Source of the DNA: Pseudognaphalium luteoalbum
Lineage: Eukaryota > Streptophyta > Magnoliopsida > Asterales > Asteraceae
Length of the DNA stretch: 64,000 nucleotides
NCBI GenBank assembly: GCA_963422505.1
Contig: OY730196.1
Location: 55,830,320-55,894,319 of the forward strand
Reading direction: 5' to 3'
Of the stretch, positions 35,417 through 47,238 are shown in pieces. Position 1 is the stretch's first letter; each line of letters opens with the position of its first letter. Position numbers and translations under genes: made by a program. A model generated the notes under the pieces. It was given only the letters and a program-made list of their open reading frames with translations. It had not been told where the DNA came from and searched no databases.

Positions 35417-36493
35417 ATGGCAGGTAATGAGCAACCGACCAAAAATCCAAATAATGCCTCTTGGATTGACACTTCTCCTTTAGAAACACAGAATGATAGT
35501 CATGGGCAGACTGGTACCATATTTTCAGTTCATGAAGATATTGACAAGGATGAGTATGTATCCCAGATAGAGCGTGAATTACTTGAACTTAGAGGATTCA
35601 GACAACAGGTTTTACAGAACAGACAGGATGGATCGTCTCTGCAGCATTTTCAGTCACAGATACCTATGTTTTCATCATTACCACAGCAACCGAGGCAGGT
35701 TTGTTCTTTTAAGACATTTATGACTAGTAAACTTTCAGAATTTCAGGGCAGTTCAAATCCTTCAGATACTTTGGATTGGTTGAGAGATGTTGAAAGAAAA
35801 TTCAAGGTTTCTCGTTGTGAGGATGAGATGAAAGTTCCATATGCAGTTCACCTTTTAAAAGGTCCAGCAATGACTTGGTGGGATTCGATTACAGCTGTTT
35901 TGACCCCAGAACAAAAGGCATCTATTAGATGGTCAGATTTTTATAATGAGATGTGTAAACAATTTTGTTCCGAGTTTGATGTGTCACGTATCAGATGAGA
36001 GTTTATGGAATTACACATGACTGATCATATGACTATCGATGAGTTGATTACTCAGTTTTCAGACAAGTTGAGAGTTGTTCATCAGTGGGTTCCGGATGAT
36101 AAAACGAAAATTGATCATTTTGTTGGAACGTTACCACCTGATTATCGTACTACTGTAAGATTGGCGAGTTCTTTGGAACATGCTTTTAATTTAGCTCATT
36201 CAGTGGATAGTGATATACGAGCTCGGGATGTGCAAAGTAAAGAAAAGGCTTCACAGGATTCTGAAAGTGATCATTCTGGTAAGGGTAAACAGAAATGGCA
36301 GGGTAGTCAGCAAAACAGAAAGCAAGGTGATTGTGGTAGTTCAACTGATAAACCTAAGTGGTGTTATAAATGTAAAACCAGACATACGAGAGAGTGTACT
36401 TCTCAGACTGCCATATGCATTAAATGTGGTATGTTTGGGCATGTTGCGAAGGATTGTGATTATCCTAATCATGTTTGTTGGAATTGTCACTAG
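35417..36493 (+). pseudogene. E gag (gypsy Gag with zinc knuckles), one or two stops
   Basis: Starts at ATG 35417 (MAGNEQPTKNPNN), about 160 bp after the primer site. The first 193 codons include the Retrotrans_gag core (LKGPAMTWWDSI, then WSDFYNEMCKQF). A TGA at 35996-35998 is followed in the same frame by 36005-36493, with TIDELITQFSDKLR and DHFVGTLPPDYR. Two zinc-binding strings follow, CYKCKTRHTREC and the CCHC knuckle CIKCGMFGHVAKDC, then CWNCH before a TAG. Both stops fit single C-to-T changes. Reading continues weakly to about 36670 without reaching a protease motif. The product would be the particle protein. Confidence 0.88.
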
Positions 36494-37400
36494 GAAAGTC
36501 ATCGAGCGAGTCAGTGTCTAGAGGCTAAGAGATAATAGTCGGAATTGGTCGGTGGGTTGTCATTTTCCAGCCATGTGCGAAAGAATCCGTCATCAGTTAC
36601 TGATAAAGTATTTCATTGGACAGATGGTAAACTTTCTGGATGGATGACGTCATTAAAGGTACTTCCGTATTAACTCTGTACTAGTATATGTTTATATGAT
36701 TTAGAGTTAATTGTACCTTTATAGTTGTTTATTGTGTGATATACTGAATTGGACCCTATTGTGATAGTTAATTCTCTTAAAGTAGAATTAATTGATAATA
36801 AGATGAACTGTGTTACCACATAGGTAACAAGAGTCAGTGTTTGAAAGTGGGTCATATTCGTTGGATTGAATTATGTTAGTGTCAACCTTTATTTTAATAA
36901 GATTTTGACACATGTTGATCAAGTCAAATAAAATCAATGTGAGATGATGCGGGAAATTGATGATTGACTTCGTTTCAGATGAGTTAAATGTGTTGACTTG
37001 AGAAATATGAGAAAATGATTATTTATTGGAATAACTGTGGAATGAACAACAGAAAATGATCTTTTGACATTGAAACAGTTGTTGTGTCATGTTTTGACTT
37101 TGTAATACTTGATGGATTTAATGATCCTATAAAGTGTTGTGATACATATCACAGGAATGGATTATGTTTGATGCAATGAGACTTGATTATCGTTTATGCT
37201 TCATGATAGCCTAAACTATATAAAAGAAATTATCCTATCCTTGACTTGGAGTTTGTAACTGTTATTTTATATTAAACTCATGGAGACATGGATGATAGAT
37301 AAAGCAAATCAAAGATTTGATTGTGAGACTTGATATTATTATTGCTTAAATGCAGTAGGATTTATCTTAAATCCTTTCAGATTTGGTGGATTAATTAGAG
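36494..37400 (+). other. E internal DNA, pol absent
   Basis: After a short gag extension (to about 36670) no protein family is readable. From 37164 the DNA matches 32766 onward, the 3' internal end of E. A begins at about 37401. Confidence 0.75.
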
Positions 37401-37933
37401 TGGATTAATAGTATTAGAGATTATTGTAATCAAGTTTGTAAATTAGTTTTGAATTGTAATGAATATGTTGGTTGGTAAACATTTTAGAGTTAAATGTTAA
37501 ATACTGAAAAATGTTGACCAAAGGTTGACCAAGGACCTGCGATGCGAACTGAGTTGGGTTCGCAGTGCAGGTCTGCGAAGCGAGTCCACTGGATTCGCTG
37601 GGCCAACTTGGGCTGCGAACCGGGTCAGATCGCAGAGCCCATAAGCTGCGAACCAAGACATGTTTATAACCAAATTAGGTTTGAAACCTAATTAACTTTT
37701 TCCAATTAATAACTACGAACGAATTGAACTTTCCAGGGCTTTCAACATAATCTAAGGGTTAGGTATTGATCGATTAACATCAGTTATAATCAATACAAAA
37801 CATATTAGATTATTGATTTCACTAATACTTATGAAATAAACCGTTTACAATCCGTAAACACCGTATTAAGGGATTCCGCACCTTAATACCTAAAGATAAC
37901 CTCGTTATCGATCCTAATACATACGGACTTACA
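37401..37933 (+). repeat. A 5' LTR, shortened at its start
   Basis: Matches 51232-51760 but lacks about 35 bp near the beginning of the 3' LTR. TATA-like TTTATAACC is at 37663-37671. A TGCGAA word array lies upstream at 37528-37660. Confidence 0.85.
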
Positions 37934-37935
37934 AT

Positions 37936-37948
37936 TGGTATCAGAGCC
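37936..37948 (+). other. A primer-binding site (tRNA-iMet type)
   Basis: TGGTATCAGAGCC begins 2-3 nt after the LTR end ACTTACA. Confidence 0.92.
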
Positions 37949-38139
37949 TACGGCTAGATACGCGTAGGTTTGAGGTTATTCGGATAATAATGGTTGATTT
38001 GGGATTGTTGGTACGTGATTTATTGCGTAAAAATGATCAAAATCAAACTCTGGAAGTTTTTGGGTTTGTTTACATCAGTTTTCTTAGGGTTTAGACGTTC
38101 AAAAACCTAAAATTTCCGTTTTTGGGGTTTTCAGCCGAT

Positions 38140-38370
38140 TCTGCGAACTGAGTTGCAAAGCGAACTGAATTGGCGAACTGAGATTCTGCGATTTGAGTTT
38201 GTTCTGCGAACTGAGTTGCGAAGCGAACTGAGTTCTTCCCTGCGAACTGAGTTCTCCCCTGCGAACTGAGTTCTTTCTGCTAACTGAGTTCTCCCCTGCG
38301 AACTGAGTTCTTTCTGCGAACTGATTTCTCCCCTGCGAACTGAGTTCCTACGAACTGAGCATTCTGCTTA
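38140..38370 (+). repeat. TGCGAACTGAGTTC array in the A leader
   Basis: Roughly eleven copies of TGCGAACTGAGTTC or one-base variants, many separated by TCCCC or TTTC, lie between the primer site and gag. The word is also in the A LTRs and in the spacer before the third ORF. Confidence 0.9.
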
Positions 38371-38414
38371 TTTGTTAATTTCTGGAATTTGCAACAATTT
38401 CTGACATAAGTAAG

Positions 38415-41025
38415 ATGATTGAGATGGATCGTGAGGTTGGGAAATCTAATGTTCCACCTAAATTGCTCCGACTTGAAGACTACTATGGATGGAAAGACAT
38501 ATTTGAATCACACTGTCGGTTCCATGACTTGCCTATTTGGATGTGCATTAAGAATGGATATACTGCACTTTCTGCTAAGGTTGGTAGTAAGACAGTAGCA
38601 CTTACCTATACTCATATGAGTGATGAAGTAAAGAAGGATTATCAAATTGCGAATAAAGCTGATTCTTCAATTAAAATGAGTCTTCCAAAAGAAATCAACC
38701 ATCAGTTGAAGTCTTTTCATACCGCTAAAGAGCTATGGGAAGCTCTAGAGAAAAGGTGTGATGGAAGTCCTCAAGTTAAGGCAGGTAGGTGTAATCTGTT
38801 AAAGAAACAATTCATAGTTTTCAAAGCTATGAAAGGTGAAGATCTTGATGCATATACCACCCGATATTACCATATGTTAAGTGAGCTAGATGACCACGGC
38901 ATTACCTATTCTAATACGGAGAAGACTGACAAGTTTATTGAGGGTCTTCCTTCGAAATGGGAAATGTATGGAGTTATGCTTAAAGATAACGTTGAGCGTT
39001 ATGCAACTATGTCTTTGGAGTATGCAATTGACAAGCTCTGCGGATATGATTTCACAAAGAGATCTAGAGATACTGATCCTGATCATGTACAGGATCCTGG
39101 GCTTTATCATGGAAAAACGGCTATCTCTAACAGTTCTTCCAGTTCGACCACTACTTTAGTTGGTGATACTGGAGTAACTGGTGAAATATTTTCTGAAGAC
39201 TTATGCTTTATAAGCTCATCCGGTGGTGAAGCAAAAAGCAAGACAACTGGGAAGTCAACTCAAGAGCATCACAAAATGCCCATGAGTGTGAAATCCGCTG
39301 AACAACAACTTTCAGTTCTTGCTTCATTTGTTGCTTCATATGAAAATTACATCTAGGGTAAGATCAATGATCCAGCTACTTTTGATGAGGCTTATGATCA
39401 GGTAGACCCCGACGACTTAGAAGAAATGGATCTCCAGTGGCAACTTGCTATGGTGTCAAGGAGAGTTAAAAATTTCTTAAAGCGTATTGGAAGAAAGATG
39501 GTGGGAAATAAAATTGAGTTTGATAAATCCAAAGTAAAATGTTTTAACTGTCAAGGTTATGGACATTTTGCTAGGGAATGTCAAAGATCCAAAACTAAGA
39601 AATCTACAAATCCAGAAAAACCAAGTGCTTCTCTGTCTTCTAAAGCCTTGGTCGTTCAACAACTGGATGGTTCTTATGACTGGAGAACTTTGTCTGAAGA
39701 AGCTCTAATGGCTGAAATTGAAGATCCAGTTCAGACTGAGGATACACCATCTTACATGCCTACTGCTGAGGATTATCAAATGAAGATTCCTGATTTGAAG
39801 ATGCTGGCAGTTGAAGATGATGTGTTGGACTTGGGATCAACTGAAGATCTATGTCCAGAAGACTTTGTTGCACAAATGGCTGAACTCCAAACTGAAAAGA
39901 AACGGGTATGTCTTGATGTTCCTACACTTATAGATGTATGTCAGTTACTAGGTTAATGTCTTTGCTGAATCACATGAGGCTTTAACATCTGAACTAGAAC
40001 TGGCCAAAATTGATGTACGTAGATTAAGTGAGGACAAGCTAGACCTTAAGAAACAGATTAAGTCCTACACATCTGATAAGACTGTACTTAGGAATACAAT
40101 AAATGAACAATCTGTGACAATAGATGGTCTTTATTTGAACCTAAAGGACTTAAATCAAGGAATAGCTGACAAGGACAAAGAATTAGCTGAATCTAAGGTC
40201 AAGTTAGTTGAGCTTAATCGTAAGTTTGAGAGTTATAGAACTTCTTCTTTAACTATGGACAATATAATTGATGCTCAACGTAGTGTAAAGGACAAGACTG
40301 GCTTAGGCTATAGTGATGTACCTCCGCCTTTTAATGCTAATTACACTACTACTAATGTTGACCTAGAGATGATTGATGCAACTGCTAATTCTGATGTTAA
40401 TGTACCCGTAGAATCTGATGTCTCTAAGATACAGAAGGATGTTCCTAAAGAACAATCATCTAAAATTGGTAAGATAGCAGGTTTCACCAATGTACAATTT
40501 GTATCGGGTGGAATGCTGAATGATGCCAAAGTAGATGATAAGCTTATTAAAGAACATAATGATTCACCTTTAGTATCTAAGACTCAGATTGAAACTAAGG
40601 CAAAAGATGTTAAGTCACGTAGGCAGATGTCTTGCTTCTAATGCCATCAAAAGGGGCATGTGGCTTCTTGTTGTCCTAATAAGAAGTTGGAAGCAATTCA
40701 TAAGCCTGTGAATAACGAGAAACCAAAACATGTAGACGGGCCTAGTGCTAAACCTGGTTTGGGAAGCAAACCTGTGAACATGTTGAAGAGAAACAACACT
40801 AGTAGTGTCTCTCCACCTAAACCTAAGAGACCTTATTCTCAAAGTAATAATTCTGTCAATAAATCTAGAGATAAGACACCTTCAAGGTTTAGAACACCAA
40901 GTAGAAACCATAGTCAATATGAGAATGGTTCTACCTCTCATGCACAACAAAATAGTCAAATGCCTAGGAGGTTTTCCATTCACTCTCCTCACAGGCATAA
41001 GACTATAAATCATCAACAATCTTAA
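38415..41025 (+). pseudogene. A gag (UBN2, two zinc knuckles, coiled coil), broken
   Basis: ATG at 38415 (MIEMDREVGK) opens a frame with YYGWKDIFESHCRFHD and the UBN2 core ELWEALEKRCDGSPQVKAGR. A TAG at 39354 interrupts the same frame, which continues to 39956 with the CCHC knuckle CFNCQGYGHFAREC at about 39540. A frameshift near 39950 moves to the frame of 40114-40641, a helical stretch rich in K, E, L and D (probably coiled coil). A TAA at 40639 falls inside a second knuckle (CF, CHQKGHVASCC). The frame then runs basic and serine-rich to 41025. The long Gag with two knuckles and coiled coil is typical of the SIRE lineage. Confidence 0.88.
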
Positions 41026-41156
41026 CCTCCAGTAAATGTCACCAAGACTCCCGATGGGAACAGTTATGGTTATTTTAAGTGGTAGATGATTAGGGACAAC
41101 CCAAGACCGTAATGGCTTGGGTCCCTCTTGAAAACTAACTGTGTGCAACATGTCAT

Positions 41157-44100
41157 GTGCAGGAGCAAACTGTGAACAAAGACAGCTGGTGGTATGTAGA
41201 CAGTGGATGCTCAAGACACATGACAGGAGAAAGAAGTCTACTGAAAGACTTCAAAGGTGGTTTAAAACAACGAGTGAATTTCGCTGGGGATAAAGGAGGA
41301 GTGATTACGGGAAAAGGAAAAGTTTCAAATGGAACTTTGACTCTTGAAGATGTGAATTATCTTGAAGAACTAACTCACAACTTGGTGAGTGTTTCCCAGG
41401 TCTGCGATAAAGGTCATCCAGTTCATTTTAATGAAAAGGAAGCCTTAGTCCTGAAGCCGGGATTTGTTATTGCCGAAGAATGGATACTAATGAGGGCTCC
41501 AAGGAAGAAGGACATCTATGCTATTAACATGGGTGTTCCAAATACTTCAATGGAGTCTACATGTCTATTATCCAAGGCTTCTGAAGCAGATTCTATTCTA
41601 TGGCATAGGAGAATGGCACATTTAAACTTTCATAAAATGAATTACATAACCAAAAATGGTTTAGTTCTGGGTGTACCACATAAACGTTTTGAGTTTGAAG
41701 ACAGGTGTGTTTCTTGTTTGAAAAGAAAACAATATAAGAAACCACACAAGTCCAAAACAGAAAACTCTATACCCTTGCCATTTGAATTGCTACATATGGA
41801 TCTCTTTGGCCCAATAAACAAAAGAAGCATAGGTGGCAAATGGTATTGTCTGGTTGTTACAGATGATTTCTCTAGATTCTCATGGGTGTTCTTTTTGAAA
41901 TCTAAGGATGAAACTCCAGGAATGCTTATGGAGTTCTTAGATTTAGTAGAGAATGTTTATAACACGAGAGTTAAGAGAATTCGTAGTGATAATGGTACGG
42001 AGTTCAAAAATTCTACGTTGAATGTCTATTGCTTAAGTAAAGGAATTCAACATCAATTCAGTGCACCTTATGAACCACATCAAAATGGTGTTGCTTAAAG
42101 GAATATTAGAACTCTTATTGAGGTAGCAAGAACCATGCTTGCAGATTCAGGGCTTCCGGTCATCTTTTGGGCAGAAGCAGTGAATACAGCATGTCATGTC
42201 TTGAATAGGGTTCTAACTGTTAAGAAACATAACAAGACTTGTTATGAACTTCTGAACAAAAAGAAACCTAATTTGAAGGGATTTGAGCCCTTTGGTGTCT
42301 CATGCACACTTTTGAAGACTAACAATCAACCTAAGTTTGGGGAAAAGGCTGACAAAGGATATTTCCTAGGTTATATTCCTAATTCACCAAACAAGAAGGT
42401 TTTCAATAAAGTCACTGGTCGTGTGGAAACTGTCTTCAACATTGAAGTTACAAGTTATACTCATGACAAACACAAGGGATTAGATTGGCAATTCAATTAT
42501 TCAGATTTGTTTAAGTCATTTAAAGTCCCTATAAGTGACTATGTGGTTAATTCAGAAATCCCAGAGCATTTATTGTACGGTGACGGGGACACAGACCTGA
42601 CACATACATCAAATGCTTCTTCATATGGGACGTCTGCAAATAATCACTCGGCTAGTACTTCAAAAGAGCCACCAGTGGATAAACCTCAAGAACAAGACAA
42701 GTTGTCGTAAGTTACTCAAAGGGTATTAGATAATATCTTTACTCCTACAAGGGAATTGAGGGAAAGAATAACTTCTGATGAGATGTACAGTACTGATGAG
42801 GATATGCCACCATTGGAAGAGATTGGTTCCAATTTGGATGATGAGATACCTGTTGAGCCTGTAACTGTGACTAGAACAAGTAAGAATCATCCTGTGGAAA
42901 ATATCATTGGTGATCAAAACCTTCCAATGTTAACCAGGAGTCAAGCTAAAGCTAGAACTTCTGAATACACTAGCTTATACGTTTCAATTAAAGAAACTGG
43001 GATTACAAATAAATGTCTTTATGCATGCTTTATCTCACAAGTTGAACCTAAAAATGTTCAACTAGCATTAAAAGAAAACTCGTGGGTGGAAGCTATGCTA
43101 GAAGAATTGACTCAGTTTAAAAAGCTGAATGTATGGGAGCTAGTTGACTTACCTTCAGGTGAGTATCCTATTGGAACTAAATGGGTCTTTAAGTGAAAAA
43201 GAGACGATCGGGGAATTGTTACTCGCAATAAAGCTCGTTTAGTGGTCCAGGGATTCAATCAAGAAGAAGGAATAGATTACAACGAAGTGTTTGCACCTGT
43301 TGCTAGGCTTGAAGCAATAAGGGTATTCTTATCATTTGCAACTTACAAGGAAATTAAAGTGTATCAGTTGGATGTTAAGAGTGCCTTTTTGTATGGCAAA
43401 GTACAGGAATTGGTGTATGTCTCTCAACCACCAGGGTTTCTTGATCCAGATTATCCAGATAGAGTATATCGCTTGAATAAGGCTCTATATGGATTACATC
43501 AAGCACCCAGGGCATGGTATGAGACACTATCAAAGTACCTTCTTGAGAATGGATTTACAAGAGGTTCAATTGATAGTACACTTTTCGTTAAATGGAAAAA
43601 GAATGACTTTCTGCTAGTTCAAGTATATGTTGATGACATCATTTTTGGGTCTTCTGACGAAAAGATGTGTCAAGAATTTGAGAAAGTCATGCGAAAAAGA
43701 TTTGAAATGTCTGCTATGGGAGAGTTGAATTTCTTCTTAGGATTACAAGTTGATCAAAAAGAAGATGGTATGTTCATTCATCAAACAAAGTATACCTATG
43801 AACTGTTAGAACGTTTTAAGATGGATGAAACACACATATATCATACTCCTATTCCAGAAAAACATGGACTTCGACCAGATACATCGAGTGACAAAGATGT
43901 GGATCCTACTCTTTATAGGGCCATGATTGGGTCATTAATGTATCTCACTGCATCCAGGCCGGATATAATGTTTGCAGTATGTATCTGCGCAAGATATCAA
44001 GCCTCACCTAAAGAGTCTCATATGCAAGCAGTCAAAAGAATCTTTCGTTACCTAAGAGGGAAATCGAAGTTGGGACTTTGGTATCTAACTAGAGGAAACT

Positions 44101-44573
44101 TGGATTTTATTGCTTACACTAATTCTGATAATGGAGGATGCAATCAGAATAGAAAGTCCACAACCGGTGGATGTCAGTTCCTTGGAGGAAGATTAGTGTC
44201 ATGGCAGTGCTTGAAGCAAACCTCAGTAGCCATTTCTACATGTGAAGCTGAGTATGTTGCTGCAGGCAACTGCTGTTCTCAAGTGTTGTGGATTCAACAG
44301 CAAATGAGAGATTATGGTTTAAATTTAACCAACACTCCAATGATGATTGACAATGAATCCACCATATCTATCACTAATAATCCTGTAAAGCACAGCAAGA
44401 TAGAGCACATTGATATTCGTCATCATTTCATAAGAGACTGTGCTGAAAAGAAGCTTATACAGTTAGTCAAGGTTCCATCATTGGATAACTTGGCAGACTT
44501 GTACATAAAAGCTTTTGACAGGAATCGTTTTGAGACATTGGTTCAACTGAACGGAATGAAGAATCCAGAATAA
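41157..44573 (+). pseudogene. A pol: protease, integrase, RT, RNase H; three in-frame stops
   Basis: One frame runs throughout, with stops at 42096 (TAA), 42708 (TAA) and 43194 (TGA). Protease core WWYVDSGCSRHMTG is near residue 15. The pre-integrase zinc part is HRRMAHLNFHKM...CVSCLKRK. The integrase aspartates are in HMDLFGP and SDNGTEF. The third catalytic residue, the glutamate expected after QNGVA, is exactly the codon turned into TAA. RT contains QLDVKSAFLYG and VYVDDIIFG (about 43623-43646). RNase H keeps STCEAEYVA and DNEST but has YTNSDNGG where YSDSDYAG-like sequence is usual. The C-terminus ADLYIKAFDRNRFETL replaces the common FTKAF. The mutations disable the enzyme set. Confidence 0.93.
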
Positions 44574-45960
44574 CTAGTCTTCCAAAGGAAATGTAATAGC
44601 TTAAGTATTTCTATTCAAAATATAAAAAGGGGGGGGGGGCGTATGGCATTCATTTGCTTGTTACCTTAGGGGAATGGCCTCCAATAAAAGAACAACAGTA
44701 GTTCTTTTAGAAATTGTTTAAGTTTTTATTTGCAAAAACTTGGGAGATGATAGTACATTAGGAGAATAAGCTTACGAATAATACCTTAAGTATTAAGTAT
44801 GATGTGTTAATAGATTCCTATAGGTCACTCTAAGATAACGATTTTAACTAGAACTTGACTTATATTTATCTTATTATACACCTATATCCACTGATAAACC
44901 TGTCTCATACTTCATAAGTGATAAGAATAATTTTAGTCTAGTCAGCTTCATCATACGATATATTGTTAGGCAGATTATGCTAGGATTTCTGAGCATGTAA
45001 GAAATTCTAAATGCATGTGTCTTATCTTTTGTGAAACTGCTATACCATGTATGACTCAAGTCTTAAATGTTAAATGATAGTACTTCCATGCACTTTTATC
45101 TAAAACAAAAACAAAAAGATACAAAGTCTTTAAGACTACAAGGTGAGTTATATGTCTCTAAAGAGCATCATTTAGTAACCTCTACCTTACATATGAAAGA
45201 TACAAAGTATCAAGTGTCAAGTGTAAGTTATATGCTTCTAAAGGACATCATTTACTAACTCCAACCTTATAAAAATAGGATACAGTGTTATGAGTTGTAC
45301 TTGAGTTTCTCAGTATATTGTATAGTAGAAAACACTAGATATTGTTCACATTAACAATAAAAAGTTTGCTCAGAAATCTGTGTATAATTTGTTTATGTGG
45401 ATCATAATATCGATAATCGTCTTGATCTGTCTATGATCTTTGAACATTCACCTTAGTGAATAAGTTCTAAAGAAATTATAAGTTATTTTTCAACAATGTG
45501 CTATATCGTGTGGATAAAGGTAAATAAGATATAATTTTATAAATATAAGTTTATTACTGGTTAAAGTAGAAATTTTTTGTGCTTATATGAATTTCATGAG
45601 GTATGAATATTAACGATCGTCTTAAACTTATTAAAAATCAAATAAGTTTTGCTTATTGTTTCTAATATGATCGCTAAGCAGATAATTCTTAATCAGTTAA
45701 GCATAGCATTTGTTTTTGCTTAGTATTTTTGTTTACAGTTTGATTTTGTAAAAGTATATTTTATTCAATAAAGTTTTGGATTGATTTATTTATTGTGTTA
45801 TCCTTTGGAATTAAGTTAGATAACATTTTATCGTTCCGTGTTTGAATAAATGTGACAAAAACGCAATGGAAAGTTAATACATTTGACTAGTAACAATAAA
45901 TAAAAGTTCAATTTATATTTAAAGCTAAAATCGCAATTTTGGTCAAACCTGCGAACTTGA
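44574..45960 (+). other. A post-pol non-coding block
   Basis: No gene. Starts with a G run (44629-44638). Short tracts resemble the post-pol blocks of H and C, for example AACAATAAAAAGTTTGCTCA with a GTGTATAATTTGTTTATGTGG context at 45350-45410, and ATATGATCGCTAAGCAGA at 45665. The resemblance is weaker than that between H and C. Confidence 0.65.
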
Positions 45961-45989
45961 CCGGTCAACGTTGCAAGGTAAGTTTAGAG

Positions 45990-45998
45990 TATAAAAGG
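45990..45998 (+). promoter_or_regulatory. Candidate internal promoter of A (TATA box)
   Basis: GAGTATAAAAGGGAC is a strong plant-type TATA box 1.25 kb before the third ORF. A TGCGAAC word and TTGACCGGTCAA lie immediately upstream. TGCGAAGCGAA words follow in the presumed leader (46035-46090). Confidence 0.55.
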
Positions 45999-46182
45999 GA
46001 CAAGTCAAGCGAGTCAAACCCACACTTTCCACACATTCTGCGAAGCGAAACCAATTCCACTGCGACTTGAGATTTGGCAAAGCGAACCAAATTACTTATT
46101 TGGTTGATTTTCGATTTTCCAGACAGAGAAGGAAATTTCGCTCCGTGATTCACTTACACATTTTGATTACGCATCTATTGAA

Positions 46183-47236
46183 GTAAGTTTCACACGTTTT
46201 GATTGAGTATTTCATGTATAATTGCTCGTTTTATGTTTTCGAATGTGTCGGGTTACTCATTCACGGATTCTCATCGATTTAGTGAATGATTCAACTTGAA
46301 ACTTATAGAAATTGTTAGTTGCTATATAAGGAACAACTGTCAATTGGTTTATTGCATTAAACCACACTCGATTGTCAATTTAATTTTGAAATTGAGTAAC
46401 AGTGTTCCTGCGAAGCGAAGTTGAATTCGGATCGCAGTGCGCTCCTGCGAACTGAGTTCAACTCGTTGAACTCAAACCGCAGAACACTCCTGCGAAGCGA
46501 ACTCAATATTTGAGTTCGGATCGCAAACCATTTCTACGAAGTGACAACTCACATCGCATAGCATTCTTGCGAAGCGAACTCAATATTTGGGTTCGGATCG
46601 CATAATATTTTTGCGAATTCAAAACTCGGATCGCAGGTTATTCTGCGAAATGAAACTCATTTCGCAGCTAATAATGGCGAAGCGTGATGAAATGGTTGAC
46701 TCGTATTGACCATAGCAAACTGAACTTCACTTCGCATTGGATTTAATTTTCAAATGAAATTTTTAAACTAAACGTTTGATTTAATCGATATATAGTTTAC
46801 ATAATATATGTTATAACTTGTTTTCGATTTGAGGACTTTGAGGTTACAAATAATTGACAAGTTAACCTTTCATTACATGATTAGACTTATGAACTTTCGT
46901 TAATAAATTAAATATATGTAATCACTTAGAACTTTTGGGTTAATTAATATCGAAAGTCTTCCGACTCATAGCAAAGTCGAGCGGCATGTCCTGATAATTA
47001 ATCGGCGGTATATTAACTCAAACTTTCTTTTATAACTAATGAAGGTTATATAATTTAACAAATATAATTGAAAATTTAACTTAGTTTAATTGTTCAATTA
47101 AGGTTTGTAGATTAAATTGTTAGTTAATAGTAAACTTAGATGTTTGATGATCATACGATCATAATATGTTAAAGTTTAAATTAACTAATATTTGTTAGTT
47201 AATGCTAATTGCCATTTGTGTTATTTATAATAATAG
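46183..47236 (+). other. Candidate 5'-UTR intron before the A third ORF
   Basis: Consensus donor GAA|GTAAGTTTC at 46183 and acceptor TAATAG at 47236, two bases before the ATG at 47239. The interval carries many GCGAAGCGAA and GGATCGCA words (46400-46740) and is otherwise AT-rich and non-coding. Confidence 0.5.
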
Positions 47237-47238
47237 AT

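Noticed and set aside
44629..44638. G run (also 8878-8887) as a functional element
   Set aside because: Likely simple homopolymer or a sequencing-sensitive run; nothing else supports a function.
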